58,520 nt of DNA from a virus, in the IMG/VR virus record IMGVR_UViG_3300044859_000807, positions 1-58,520 of that record. One strand, written 5' to 3'. Made by a program: the position numbers and the translations under genes. Within the stretch, counting starts at the first letter, position 1; every line of letters starts with the position of its first letter. This document shows positions 28,383 to 37,259 of the stretch, piece by piece. Under the pieces are notes generated by a model. The model ran no database searches, was not told the origin of the DNA, and saw nothing but the letters and a program-made list of their open reading frames with translations.

Positions 28383-28797
28383 AGAAAAAAAAGAAATAAG
28401 CTGTACAATCCCTTTAGATAGCGGTTTTACACATGTACTATTTAATCTTGCTAGTCAAGGATACTCTCATATATATGCAAGATATAGCGGTAGTGGTGAT
28501 AGTGGTGCTATAGATGAAATGTATCTAGTAGAAAGAGGCGGTGTTATTGAAGAAAATAAGGATGACCTTCCACAACTTGAAGAAGATGCTGTACTAGCTG
28601 ATATAGAAAATGATCTATTTGAATTATTACAAGATAAAATATACAGTATAGCAGATAATGCAGATGACTGGTATAACAATGATGGTGGTGGTGGCGTTAT
28701 ATTTATTTCTACAGAAGATTATAAATATAAAGGTGATCATTATGTTAATGTAACAGAATCAGTACATACTGATGTAGAAGGTACTCTTGGAGATTAA
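28375..28797 (+). CDS. Hypothetical acidic protein, 140 aa
   Basis: The start at 28375 overlaps the previous stop; a 28321 ATG in frame lies inside the nuclease gene. The product is strongly acidic with the pattern YARYSGSGDSGAIDEMYLVE and, near the end, WYNNDGGGGVIFISTEDYKY. The whole resembles a family of conserved phage/bacterial proteins of unknown function containing a Y-x-G-S-G-D-S-G motif. No catalytic claim is made. Confidence 0.6.
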   Translation: MSEEKKEISCTIPLDSGFTHVLFNLASQGYSHIYARYSGSGDSGAIDEMYLVERGGVIEENKDDLPQLEEDAVLADIENDLFELLQDKIYSIADNADDWYNNDGGGGVIFISTEDYKYKGDHYVNVTESVHTDVEGTLGD

Positions 28798-28798
28798 T

Positions 28799-29146
28799 AT
28801 GGCACATCCATCAGAACATGCTAAATCCTCAGTTAAGAAGTGGGGTGGCGTAGAAGAAGACTATTTACCAATACATGAATGGTTTGATGCTACTAAAGCT
28901 TGGGTAGGACATTCTATACATAGAGTATTCCGCCATCACTCAGAAGGAATATTTGAGTGTGAAAGAGTATTTGGTAAACATTTTTTCAATAAGGACGGTA
29001 AAAAGGTCTATGTAAGATATGTAGGAGAACAACACGTAAAAGAAGATTGTAATAATCACATCCCATCAGCCAAAGAATGGCTGGATAACATAACAGAGAA
29101 AAAAACACCACTATGGATGCTAAAGACACTACCGATACAAGACTAG
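28799..29146 (+). CDS. DUF6915-like protein, 115 aa
   Basis: The segments HAKSSVKKWGGVEEDYLPIH, WFDATKAWVGHSIHRVFRHH, then a GEQHVKEDCNNHIPSAKEWL stretch form the typical series of the DUF6915 family found in phages and bacteria. The many conserved His residues might bind metal. The start at 28799 follows the previous stop by one base; an ATG 12 nt earlier is less likely. The biochemical role is unknown. Confidence 0.7.
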   Translation: MAHPSEHAKSSVKKWGGVEEDYLPIHEWFDATKAWVGHSIHRVFRHHSEGIFECERVFGKHFFNKDGKKVYVRYVGEQHVKEDCNNHIPSAKEWLDNITEKKTPLWMLKTLPIQD

Positions 29147-29538
29147 TAATTGATGAAGCAAGCTATAAGAATTTAAAAGAAATGTTGAATTCATCACCTG
29201 AAGATGTTCAAGTAGCTCTTAGTTGTATTAAAACATTAGATAAACAAAGAAACTTTGCTGCAATTGCTTTTCTCAGAAAAAATACAAAATGTGATATTCT
29301 TAATTGGATTCAGCAATGCAATACTCACTTAAAATATCAAGAAAATCTAGGCATTCCTGTTGGATATCACATAAAAATTTCTGATATTTATAGGGCTTTA
29401 GGTAATGAAACTGCATATAAAGATGAGAACAAAAAATTCTTTACTGCAAGATATGTTGAGTTTTTAAAGAGTACCATTGCAGGAATGGATTTTGTTGAAA
29501 GTATTGAAATCAAAGTAAAACTTAAAGATTATGAATAA
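29113..29538 (+). CDS. Protein with shared phage repeat, 141 aa
   Basis: Residues about 11-45 carry IDEASYKNLKEMLNSSPEDV then QVALSCI, a copy of the motif shared with 9850, 15568, 20996, 31969 and 32459. The rest is helical. It overlaps the DUF6915-like gene by 34 nt and the metallopeptidase gene by 8 nt. Two further repeat proteins flank the MoxR ATPase downstream, so this one may belong to the same complex. Confidence 0.6.
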   Translation: MDAKDTTDTRLVIDEASYKNLKEMLNSSPEDVQVALSCIKTLDKQRNFAAIAFLRKNTKCDILNWIQQCNTHLKYQENLGIPVGYHIKISDIYRALGNETAYKDENKKFFTARYVEFLKSTIAGMDFVESIEIKVKLKDYE

Positions 29539-30781
29539 CAAAACAGATGAATTGGCCAAAGCCAGTAAAGATCTGATGTTAAAGGAGCCCTTCTATGGAC
29601 TATTCCTAATTATGCTTAACAAGCAATGGAATAATCAAGCTGTACCAACAGCAGGTGTAAGTAGACAGGGTATTAACTATCAGCTTTACATAAATGAAAA
29701 CTTTTGGAATAAGCTAAACACTAACCAACACATAGGTTTATTGAAGCATGAGCTTCTACATATTGCCTTTTTCCATATTACAGATTATGATCATCTTACA
29801 GATAAAGAAATTGCTAATATAGCAATGGACATTGAGATCAATCAGTATATAGATAAGGATTTCCTACCTCCAGGTCCACAACTTCCGGAATCATATCCAG
29901 AACTAAAGCTTGAAGCAAAGAAGGGTACTCAGTATTATTATGACAAATTAATGCAGGGTAAGCAAGCAGGAAATTGTCCAAATCTTAATGCTATGCTTGC
30001 TGCAGGTGCTGTTGGTATTCCTATGCCTGGAGAAGGTGATCAACCTGGTGGAGGACAAATGGTAAAAATCAGAGCCAAAGGTGGTGGTGAGATAGAAGTA
30101 CAACTTCCAGATCACAGTACTTGGGGTGAGTTTGATGATCTTGATGAAGCCACTAAGAAGCTAATTAGGACTCAGACAGGGCATATCCTATCGGAAGTAG
30201 CAGATCAAGTTACAAAGAGCCGTGGAACAGTTCCTGGAGAGATGGCAGAGATCATTAAAAGGATTGCTATTGTTGAAGAACCTAAGTTCAACTGGAGAGG
30301 TTACCTAAGACGGTTTGTAGGAGGTAGTACCAAAACCTTCACAAAGATGTCCCGGTCCAAGCCTAACTTCAGATTTCAGGAGAACCCAGGCTTAAAACAC
30401 AAGACGCGTAGAAAGATCTTAGTAGCAATTGATACCTCAGGTTCAGTAAGTACCAATGAGCTTAAAGAGTTCTTAGGTGAGATGAATCATATTCATAGAA
30501 CCGGAACTGAGATCATGGTTATACAGTGTGACAGCGCTATCCATCACATGGAGAGATTTGATCCTAAGAAGGATCTTGAAATTCATGGTAGAGGTGGAAC
30601 TAGCTTTACACCTGTTACAGACTATTATGATGCAAATTTCAGAAAGTATAATTGCTTAATCTTTCTTACAGATGGTGAAGCACCGGCTCCAGACAAATGC
30701 CGAGGCCCTGTATTATGGGTAATGTCATCTCAATCAAGTATTAATAATGATCTACAAGGTCTAGTAATCAAATTAAATTAA
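29531..30781 (+). CDS. VWA-domain metallopeptidase-like protein (DUF2201 type), 416 aa
   Basis: The N-terminal zinc-peptidase-like domain has LLKHELLHIAFFH (HELLH at residues 73-77). A Gly-rich linker (about 150-185) follows, then a C-terminal von Willebrand A domain with MIDAS DTSGS (near residue 300) and a later T-D-G-E (FLTDGEAPAP). This is the DUF2201/VWA-like architecture that pairs with MoxR AAA+ ATPases, here encoded directly downstream. In bacteria such pairs act as chaperone or metal-insertion machines. What it does in phage infection is unknown; it might remodel host or virion complexes. Confidence 0.8.
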   Translation: MNNKTDELAKASKDLMLKEPFYGLFLIMLNKQWNNQAVPTAGVSRQGINYQLYINENFWNKLNTNQHIGLLKHELLHIAFFHITDYDHLTDKEIANIAMDIEINQYIDKDFLPPGPQLPESYPELKLEAKKGTQYYYDKLMQGKQAGNCPNLNAMLAAGAVGIPMPGEGDQPGGGQMVKIRAKGGGEIEVQLPDHSTWGEFDDLDEATKKLIRTQTGHILSEVADQVTKSRGTVPGEMAEIIKRIAIVEEPKFNWRGYLRRFVGGSTKTFTKMSRSKPNFRFQENPGLKHKTRRKILVAIDTSGSVSTNELKEFLGEMNHIHRTGTEIMVIQCDSAIHHMERFDPKKDLEIHGRGGTSFTPVTDYYDANFRKYNCLIFLTDGEAPAPDKCRGPVLWVMSSQSSINNDLQGLVIKLN

Positions 30782-30784
30782 ATT

Positions 30785-31969
30785 ATGTCAGCACAAATAG
30801 CATTAAATGCAGAAGAGTTAAAAGAATTTTTAACCTATATCCACAAGAATAATCAATTATTAATCAGTAAGAAGCTACCAGCTCAGACTGTTAATGTAGA
30901 AGGTGAAGCAGGTGGAGGAAAGACTTCAACTATATTACAGCTTGCCAATGAAATGGGTATGGCTTTAGTAAGGAAAAATTTAGCTGAGTTAGAAGATGTT
31001 TCTGATTTAGTAGGTTATCCGTGTAAAGAACATGAAATGATTGCCAAAGATGGCGAAACAAAGAAATGGGTAGTAGAAGGTATTATGCCTCAGTATATCA
31101 CAGCAGGTTATAAACCAACTAATGAGAAACGCATGACTCATGCTGCTCCAGAATGGGTACAATCAGCAACAGGACCTATCATTCTTTTATTAGATGATTA
31201 TAGCAGAGCTTCTGAGAAGTTTGTTCAAGCTACTATGACTTTAATAGAGAATCAAACTTACAACAACTGGAGATTACCAGAAGGATCAATGATACTTCTA
31301 ACTTCTAATCCTGATAACGGAGTATATAGTGTAACAGCATTAGACAATGCTCAAAAGACTCGTGTAATCAATGTAAGTTATAAGTTTGATGTTTCTGTGT
31401 GGGCAAGATATGCAGAGAAGACCGGTATTGATGGCAGATGTATTAACTTCTTGTTATTACATCCTGAACTTATGGAAAAGAATACAGAACTTAATGCAAG
31501 AACTGTAACTATGTTCTTCAATAGTTTAATGTCTATTCCTGATTTTATGGCTCAATTAGGTTTGATTCAGCAGTTAGGTGAAGGTACTACTAGTGGTGAT
31601 TTTACTACTATGTTTACTACATTTATTCATAACAAGTTGGATAAAATGGTTACTCCTAAAGATATGTTACTTCATGATAATGAACCATATATTATTGGAG
31701 AAATCAGATCTTGTATTGGTGCCGGACCTCAGTATCGCGCAGATATAGCAAGTGTGTTAGCCCAAAGGTTAATCAATTTTACTATAAACTATGCAGAAGA
31801 TAACACAATTACACAAAAAGTAACAGACCGCTTAATCAGATTTGCTACAGATGATTTATTTACTAATGATTTGAAATATATCATTATTAAGAAGATCATC
31901 AATGCAAATAAGCAAAAGTTTCAAAAGCTTATGCTTAATGCCGATGTGGTTAAGATAGCCATGAAATAA
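30785..31969 (+). CDS. MoxR-family AAA+ ATPase, 394 aa
   Basis: Walker A GEAGGGKTSTI is at residues 40-50, the DVSDLVGYPCKE region is typical of MoxR/dynein-related AAA proteins, Walker B is IILLLDDYSRAS, and the sensor segment ILLTSNPDNGVYSVTALDNA is followed by R-V-I. It lies three bases after the VWA protein gene and overlaps the next gene by one base. The two should form an ATPase/VWA chaperone complex, possibly with the repeat proteins at 31969 and 32459. Confidence 0.85.
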   Translation: MSAQIALNAEELKEFLTYIHKNNQLLISKKLPAQTVNVEGEAGGGKTSTILQLANEMGMALVRKNLAELEDVSDLVGYPCKEHEMIAKDGETKKWVVEGIMPQYITAGYKPTNEKRMTHAAPEWVQSATGPIILLLDDYSRASEKFVQATMTLIENQTYNNWRLPEGSMILLTSNPDNGVYSVTALDNAQKTRVINVSYKFDVSVWARYAEKTGIDGRCINFLLLHPELMEKNTELNARTVTMFFNSLMSIPDFMAQLGLIQQLGEGTTSGDFTTMFTTFIHNKLDKMVTPKDMLLHDNEPYIIGEIRSCIGAGPQYRADIASVLAQRLINFTINYAEDNTITQKVTDRLIRFATDDLFTNDLKYIIIKKIINANKQKFQKLMLNADVVKIAMK

Positions 31970-32478
31970 TGGAAGAAGTAATAGAAAAATATGTACCAGT
32001 AGTAGCAACTCCCCTGAAAGATGGGGGGTCTACTCCGGTATTGGATGAAGAAACATATAATACCTTATTAGGTATGCTTAAAAGTAATGATGAGGGTAAT
32101 CACAAGATGGCCCAACTGATTCTTAACACCTGTGATATTCAAAAATCTATTTATTGGCTATGGAAAATGACCAGAGAACTTGGGTGGAAAACAAATAATA
32201 TGGTTAATCTAAGAACAAAAGCTAGCAGATCTTTCAGAGATCTTAGTACTTTATTTTCTGTGTGTAATATGACTCCTTTACACTTTGCTGAATTCTGTAA
32301 TACTAAAGGTTGGTTAACCTCTGAGATTTATATGAAACTAGAAGATGATATTATAGAAACAGTGTCTAAAAGATTTAATAATACATTTTATAATGTAGAT
32401 TTTAAAATTAAGAATAAGTATGAACATCTTCCATTAACAAAAACAACAATAAAAAATTATGAAGAAACCGGAGGGTAG
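31969..32478 (+). CDS. Protein with shared phage repeat, 169 aa
   Basis: Residues about 19-60 carry LDEETYNTLLGMLKSNDEGN and then HKMAQLILNTCDIQKSIYWL, the fullest copy of the recurrent motif including the Cys-Asp after the second helix. The rest is helical. It starts on the last base of the MoxR gene and overlaps the next repeat protein by 20 nt, so it is probably a partner of this ATPase module. Confidence 0.65.
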   Translation: MEEVIEKYVPVVATPLKDGGSTPVLDEETYNTLLGMLKSNDEGNHKMAQLILNTCDIQKSIYWLWKMTRELGWKTNNMVNLRTKASRSFRDLSTLFSVCNMTPLHFAEFCNTKGWLTSEIYMKLEDDIIETVSKRFNNTFYNVDFKIKNKYEHLPLTKTTIKNYEETGG

Positions 32479-33625
32479 AACAATCATAATGATTGATAAA
32501 CTACATAAACCAGAAAATACAATTGATTATGCTCATATAGAAATATTTGAGAACAGTCCTTTAAAAGGATTACCAAGAAAGTACATGCCAACAGCTGGAG
32601 ATCGCATCTTCATCTATCCGGATAGTAATATTCCAAGATTTAAACTAAAGAGTTTTTGTGAAAAACATAAATTATCCATAGCAAAAGCTAAGGAAACAGC
32701 TAATGTATTTTTCATGGATCCAGATTCTGCTAACAGAAACAATGCATATTATTCAACAGATAATTATGCTCATCTAATGCATAGAAGTTATTTTCTTGAT
32801 TATGTAAAAAAAGCTACAAGAGTAGGTGACAAAAGATATATTCAGCTAATAACCGATCTAACAAACTCTCAAGAGGATGTGATATACTTAGAAGACTACT
32901 ATGGTTTTAAAGATAGAGGTCTTAATAACTATAGACTTGATATTGTACAGAAAGATAATTTAGATGATGATGAGGATGATAGCTTAGTTAATTGTGAAAA
33001 TCGTTCTATAGTATTCTTTATAGCTAATGTTGAGCAACAACAAGCTATGGATGCTTTGGTAGGAAAAGATGTTTATCACTCTGATGCGCTATTAGCTCTA
33101 CTTAATGAAGGTAGTGTAGTAGATAAAGAAATGTATGATGGAATCATGAATCTTTTTGAAAGTAGTGATAATAATGATCATAAAGTTGCTATGGAAGCTA
33201 TGGCTAATTGTGATTATGAGAAATCAGCAGTGTATTTACTAATGGTATTTTATCATCATCAGAATGAGATTTACAATTCAGATACTAAATCACATGTTAA
33301 CTTCAAGAGTTATCTTAATTTCTTTGATTTGCAAGTTAGACGTAGTATAAGCATAGATGATATGATTGATAAGCTTAAGGATAAAAGATTACTTAATAGT
33401 TCTAACCTAGCTATACTGATGAAGGAAGCAAAAAAAGTTATCAAGGATAATATAGAGGGTAGTACAGAATATTTTGTATTTACTGATATAGCTCCTGTAG
33501 AAGAGATCCAGAAGGAAGTAGCAGAGACAGATGCTGAAGAAGCAGCACAACAAGTACAACAACCGGTTGCAGTACAAATGCCGGCACCTGATCCAATGGG
33601 TGTATCAGTACTAACAGATCTATGA
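32459..33625 (+). CDS. Hypothetical protein with internal shared repeat, 388 aa
   Basis: The N-terminal half (IEIFENSPLKGLPRKYMPTA, GDRIFIYPDSNIPRFKLKSF) is mixed alpha/beta and unrecognised. Residues about 220-260 carry VDKEMYDGIMNLFESSDNND followed by HKVAMEAMANCDYEKSAVYL, the recurrent motif. The C-terminus is an acidic/Ala/Gln/Pro-rich tail (VAETDAEEAAQQVQQPVAVQ), probably disordered. The start overlaps the 31969 gene by 20 nt; the ATG at 32489 is an alternative. Confidence 0.6.
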   Translation: MKKPEGRTIIMIDKLHKPENTIDYAHIEIFENSPLKGLPRKYMPTAGDRIFIYPDSNIPRFKLKSFCEKHKLSIAKAKETANVFFMDPDSANRNNAYYSTDNYAHLMHRSYFLDYVKKATRVGDKRYIQLITDLTNSQEDVIYLEDYYGFKDRGLNNYRLDIVQKDNLDDDEDDSLVNCENRSIVFFIANVEQQQAMDALVGKDVYHSDALLALLNEGSVVDKEMYDGIMNLFESSDNNDHKVAMEAMANCDYEKSAVYLLMVFYHHQNEIYNSDTKSHVNFKSYLNFFDLQVRRSISIDDMIDKLKDKRLLNSSNLAILMKEAKKVIKDNIEGSTEYFVFTDIAPVEEIQKEVAETDAEEAAQQVQQPVAVQMPAPDPMGVSVLTDL

Positions 33626-34656
33626 TAGAAACAATAAAAACACCACAAGAGTTAGAGAAAGAATTTTATAGTAAGCCCCTGGTACTAAGTTACTCAGGCT
33701 TAAATAAATTACTATTCTCACCTAAACTCTATTACAAACATTATGTCCTTCAACAGAGGGAAGAGAAACTTGAAAGTTATTTAATAGATGGAAAAGTTAT
33801 TCACAATTTATTGCTTGATGATGGTAGTTTTGATAAAAGTTTCATACTTTTGCCATCCACTCTACCCACAGGCAACTCAAGACTAGTTATAGATAAAGTA
33901 TTTCAAAAACACAAAGAGCACATCCTTAGTTCTTTTGGAACAATAGGTACTCTAGATGATTTTGGAAAAGATATTTTAGATATACTCAAAGAGATCAACT
34001 TACATCAGGCACTCAAGACAGATGCTCAAAGATTTGCAAAAATAATTACAGAAGAAACTATAAGTTATTTTGAATTCTTAAAAGTAAAAGGCAATAAGGA
34101 TTTAATAGATAATGAAACACTACAAAGATGTAATGAAGCAGTAGATGTAATTAAGAGTAACAGTAAAGCAACTGAACTTTTAGGTACATACCGATCAGAG
34201 ATGGATAATACTAAAATACACAATGAACTAATGCTGTCTATAGATCAGTATAGCTCTGCGGAATTTTCATCTTTTGGACTAAGAGGAGCCATAGATAATA
34301 TGAAAATTGATTTTGATGCTAAAATCATTTATATCAATGATCTTAAAACTACTGGTAAAACTGTTGCAGACTTTGAAGAGACCGTAAAGTTTTATAACTA
34401 TAATCTACAGGCAGCAATTTATCAAAGGCTTGTTAAAGAAAAGCTAAAGGATAGTATTGATGCTGATTGGAAAATAGTTTTTCATTTTATAGTAGTAGAT
34501 AAGTATAATCAAGTCTACTGTTTTGAAGTGAGTCCTACCACAATGCAGAACTGGCAAAATGAATTAAATCTTAAGCTAGCAGAAGCAGAGTGGCATTATA
34601 AGAATAATAAGTATGATTTACCCTTTAAATTTGAGACAGGCCAAGTAATTTTATAA
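33622..34656 (+). CDS. PD-(D/E)XK exonuclease (RecE/Exo VIII-like), 344 aa
   Basis: The N-terminal LSYSGLNKLLFSPKLYYKHY and DGKVIHNLLLD are typical openings of phage/RecE-type PDDEXK nucleases. The catalytic core follows: LRGAIDNMKIDFD (acidic residue D), then IYINDLKTTG (D-x-K) and a helix with YNYNLQAAIYQRL (Q-x-x-x-Y). These enzymes resect dsDNA 5' to 3' to give ssDNA for an annealing protein. The RecT-like gene at 25418 is the probable partner. It overlaps the preceding gene by 4 nt. Confidence 0.8.
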   Translation: MIETIKTPQELEKEFYSKPLVLSYSGLNKLLFSPKLYYKHYVLQQREEKLESYLIDGKVIHNLLLDDGSFDKSFILLPSTLPTGNSRLVIDKVFQKHKEHILSSFGTIGTLDDFGKDILDILKEINLHQALKTDAQRFAKIITEETISYFEFLKVKGNKDLIDNETLQRCNEAVDVIKSNSKATELLGTYRSEMDNTKIHNELMLSIDQYSSAEFSSFGLRGAIDNMKIDFDAKIIYINDLKTTGKTVADFEETVKFYNYNLQAAIYQRLVKEKLKDSIDADWKIVFHFIVVDKYNQVYCFEVSPTTMQNWQNELNLKLAEAEWHYKNNKYDLPFKFETGQVIL

Positions 34657-34661
34657 TAACT

Positions 34662-35234
34662 ATGGCTATTAAATCTTTGTACAAAAATTATTTTCAGAAA
34701 AGTAGGATATTCATGTATCCTATTCTGGAAATAAAACGCGGGGCAAGTGTAACCCCTATTGAAACCTACATATCTTGGCATGAGCAGTATTCATGTAAAG
34801 ATATGAAACTAATATGTCTATATCATTTAAGAGATGATTTAGAATTTAGAAATTTTGAGAAAGATAGACTATTGAAAAATAGGCATTTTTATGACTTCAA
34901 ACAACTTGAAGATCATAAAGGAGCTTATGTTTTTGATTTCTCAGAATACAGAAAAGATTGGGAAAAACTAATAAATGGAAAATATTCTGAAGTTAGTTAT
35001 TCATACAAGAAAAAGATTGAGAATTTTTATGGTAAAAGAGATTCAAATTATGCTTATGTAGAAAGTTTTCTGTATCCAGAAAAATACTATTCTATGTATG
35101 CAGAAATGCTAAAAGTTGAAGAATCATTATTGAGAGAAGTAAAAGAACTTTGTTCTGAAATGGATCTTGATAAAGAAAACTTAGTAGCTAAGATAATAAA
35201 TTTGGAACTAGGCATAAAAAATAGTAATTTGTAA
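34662..35234 (+). CDS. Hypothetical protein, 190 aa
   Basis: A charged, Tyr-rich protein beginning MAIKSLYKNYFQKSRIFMYP, followed by LEIKRGASVTPIETYISWHE. The second half is helical (SLLREVKELCSEMDLDKENL). I recall similar proteins in the replication regions of crAss-like phages but no function. It lies between the exonuclease and the polymerase unit. Confidence 0.55.
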   Translation: MAIKSLYKNYFQKSRIFMYPILEIKRGASVTPIETYISWHEQYSCKDMKLICLYHLRDDLEFRNFEKDRLLKNRHFYDFKQLEDHKGAYVFDFSEYRKDWEKLINGKYSEVSYSYKKKIENFYGKRDSNYAYVESFLYPEKYYSMYAEMLKVEESLLREVKELCSEMDLDKENLVAKIINLELGIKNSNL

Positions 35235-35251
35235 CCCCAAAACAAAATAAA

Positions 35252-35680
35252 ATGAGTGACTTAAAAACAATGATGTTGATAACTGTACCATATACAGCAA
35301 CAGAAAAGAGTTTCAGAATGATTCCTGTAACCGCAGATTGTCCATACATAGATGTTGTGTACTGGAAAGACAAAAAAGTATTGGAGATTAACTCTCCATT
35401 CAAGAAACAAGAGCATGCCTATTTTCCAAAGTTAGATGATAATGGAGATATGGAAAAAAGAAAGCATCCTATTCAAGATGAAAATGGTCAACCTATGATC
35501 TACAAACAAGAAAGAAGAACTACAGAAACACTACAGAAATATTATATAATAGAGCAAGTGGAAATCATGGCTTTCATTGAAGCAATAGCAATCAATGCAA
35601 AGACTGTTGATTACATGAGTATCTTATCAAGTAAAGATGTTGTAATTGAAGCACCAAAGTCTTCAATTATCATGCCTTAA
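35252..35680 (+). CDS. Hypothetical protein, 142 aa
   Basis: A beta-rich protein (MLITVPYTATEKSFRMIPVT, CPYIDVVYWKDKKVLEINSP) with a following linker and a C-terminal helix. It has the look of a small conserved replication accessory protein near the polymerase. There is no assignable family. An intrinsic terminator follows the stop. Confidence 0.55.
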   Translation: MSDLKTMMLITVPYTATEKSFRMIPVTADCPYIDVVYWKDKKVLEINSPFKKQEHAYFPKLDDNGDMEKRKHPIQDENGQPMIYKQERRTTETLQKYYIIEQVEIMAFIEAIAINAKTVDYMSILSSKDVVIEAPKSSIIMP

Positions 35681-35709
35681 TCTCAAAAATAAAAACCATA
35701 GCTGCAGAA

Positions 35710-35734
35710 GGGGAGTAGAAATACTCTCCTTTTT
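35710..35734 (+). terminator. Intrinsic terminator
   Basis: GGGGAGTA (35710-35717) pairs with TACTCTCC (35722-35729) around GAAA, followed by TTTTT. It separates the upstream operon from the DNA polymerase gene. Confidence 0.8.
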
Positions 35735-35780
35735 GTGTCTTAAACATATAGGGGGGACAGCTGAACTGAACAAAACTAAC

Positions 35781-37211
35781 ATGGCTAAAGACAATTGGGT
35801 AATGGATTACGAAACCCTGATAGATTGTACTGTTCTAGTAGCAGAACACTATACAGGAACTGAAACAAGAGTATTTGTAGTAAGTCGTCTAGAAAATCAG
35901 ATTGCAGAGCTAATAGATTTTCTAGAACAAAATAAAAAACAAGATGAGTGGCACATATCATTTAACGGGTTAGGTTTTGACTCACAAATTACAGAGCACA
36001 TACTAAGAGCCAAATCACATCTTTTAAAACTAAATGCTGTAGATATTGCTGGATGGATCCACAAGCAAGCACAAAAGATAATAGACGGTCAAGATGAAAG
36101 AAGATTTGCAGAATTTAGTGAAAAAGATCTAAGTATTAGGCAAATTGATGTATTCAAGCTTAATCACTGGGATAACCCAGCTAAGAGATCCGGTTTAAAG
36201 TGGATACAATACTCTATGGACTGGCCAAACTTATTAGATATGCCAATAGACCATACAGAGTCAATAACCTCTCAGGAGCAGCTTAATACAATAATTGAGT
36301 ACTGTAAGAATGATGTTAGATCTACTAAACAGATTATGCAGCTTAGTAAGGAACAGATCAATCTCCGCAAGACTCTAACAGCTGAATACAAAATCAACCT
36401 TTTTAGTGCTTCAGAACCAAGAATATCCAAAGAGTTATTCCTACACTTCTTAAGCAAAGGAACCGGTATAAGCAAGTATGATCTTAAGAATCTCAGAACC
36501 AAAAGAGATCTAATCAAAATATCAGATATCATACTACCCTATACAAACTTTAAAAGTTTAACCTTTAAAAGTTTATTAGAAAACTTTCAAAGTTTAATAC
36601 TGAATGCTAATAACACCAAAGGAGGATTTAAGTATAGTTTGACTCATAAAGGAGTTAAAACAGACTTTGGTCTAGGTGGTGTACATGGTTGTACAAAAGC
36701 TGGAGTTTATGAATCCGGTAATGGCATGTTGATACTATCATCTGATGTTGTATCATACTATCCAAATCTAGCTATTAGAAACAAGTGGGCCCCGGCTCAT
36801 CTACCTAAGCAAGAATTTTGTGAGATATATGAATGGTTCTTTGAAGAAAGAAAAAAGCTACCTAAATCAGATCCTAAGAACTATGTATTTAAGATTATCC
36901 TAAACTCAACCTTTGGATTAAGTATAGACGAGAACAGTTTCCTATATGATCCTCAATTTGGCATGCAGATAACCATCAACGGGCAGCTAAGCCTTATGAT
37001 GCTGTATGAGATGATAAGTGAAGGTATACCAGAATCGGTTCCTCTAATGCAGAATACAGATGGTGTAGAGTTTATGATACCTGAGAAAGATCAGGAAAAA
37101 TATCTTGAAATCTGTAAAGAATGGGAAAAACTGACTCAACTCAGTTTAGAACATGACCAATATCAGAAGATGGTTATCAAAGATGTCAATAATTACTTAG
37201 CGGTATACTAG
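35781..37211 (+). CDS. Family B DNA polymerase, N-terminal split part, 476 aa
   Basis: The ATG at 35781 (MAKDNWVMDYETLIDC) is chosen; the frame upstream crosses the terminator. The 3'-5' exonuclease motifs are Exo I DYET (D9, E11), Exo II HISFNGLGFD and Exo III EYCKNDV. Polymerase motifs follow: A LSSDVVSYYPNLAI, B KNYVFKIILNSTFG, C QNTDGVEF (one Asp of DTD replaced by Asn). The protein stops right after KDVNNYLAVY, the point where family B enzymes continue into palm/thumb. The missing part is encoded at 37891, after an inserted GIY-YIG gene. The two parts probably associate to give active polymerase. Confidence 0.85.
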   Translation: MAKDNWVMDYETLIDCTVLVAEHYTGTETRVFVVSRLENQIAELIDFLEQNKKQDEWHISFNGLGFDSQITEHILRAKSHLLKLNAVDIAGWIHKQAQKIIDGQDERRFAEFSEKDLSIRQIDVFKLNHWDNPAKRSGLKWIQYSMDWPNLLDMPIDHTESITSQEQLNTIIEYCKNDVRSTKQIMQLSKEQINLRKTLTAEYKINLFSASEPRISKELFLHFLSKGTGISKYDLKNLRTKRDLIKISDIILPYTNFKSLTFKSLLENFQSLILNANNTKGGFKYSLTHKGVKTDFGLGGVHGCTKAGVYESGNGMLILSSDVVSYYPNLAIRNKWAPAHLPKQEFCEIYEWFFEERKKLPKSDPKNYVFKIILNSTFGLSIDENSFLYDPQFGMQITINGQLSLMMLYEMISEGIPESVPLMQNTDGVEFMIPEKDQEKYLEICKEWEKLTQLSLEHDQYQKMVIKDVNNYLAVY

Positions 37212-37223
37212 TTATTAAGAAAA

Positions 37224-37255
37224 TTTGTATTAATAACTATATTTCTTTATATTTG
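37224..37255 (+). promoter_or_regulatory. Host-type (Bacteroidota) promoter of the homing endonuclease
   Basis: TTTG (37224-37227), a 20-nt spacer and TATATTTG (37248-37255) match the TTTG/TAnnTTTG consensus exactly. The box ends 4 nt before the ATG at 37260, so the transcript would be leaderless or nearly so. Confidence 0.65.
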
Positions 37256-37259
37256 TTTT

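Noticed and set aside
35646-35780. Longer N-terminus of the DNA polymerase
   Set aside because: Those codons cross the end of the previous gene and a strong terminator hairpin; the Exo I motif begins right after the ATG at 35781.
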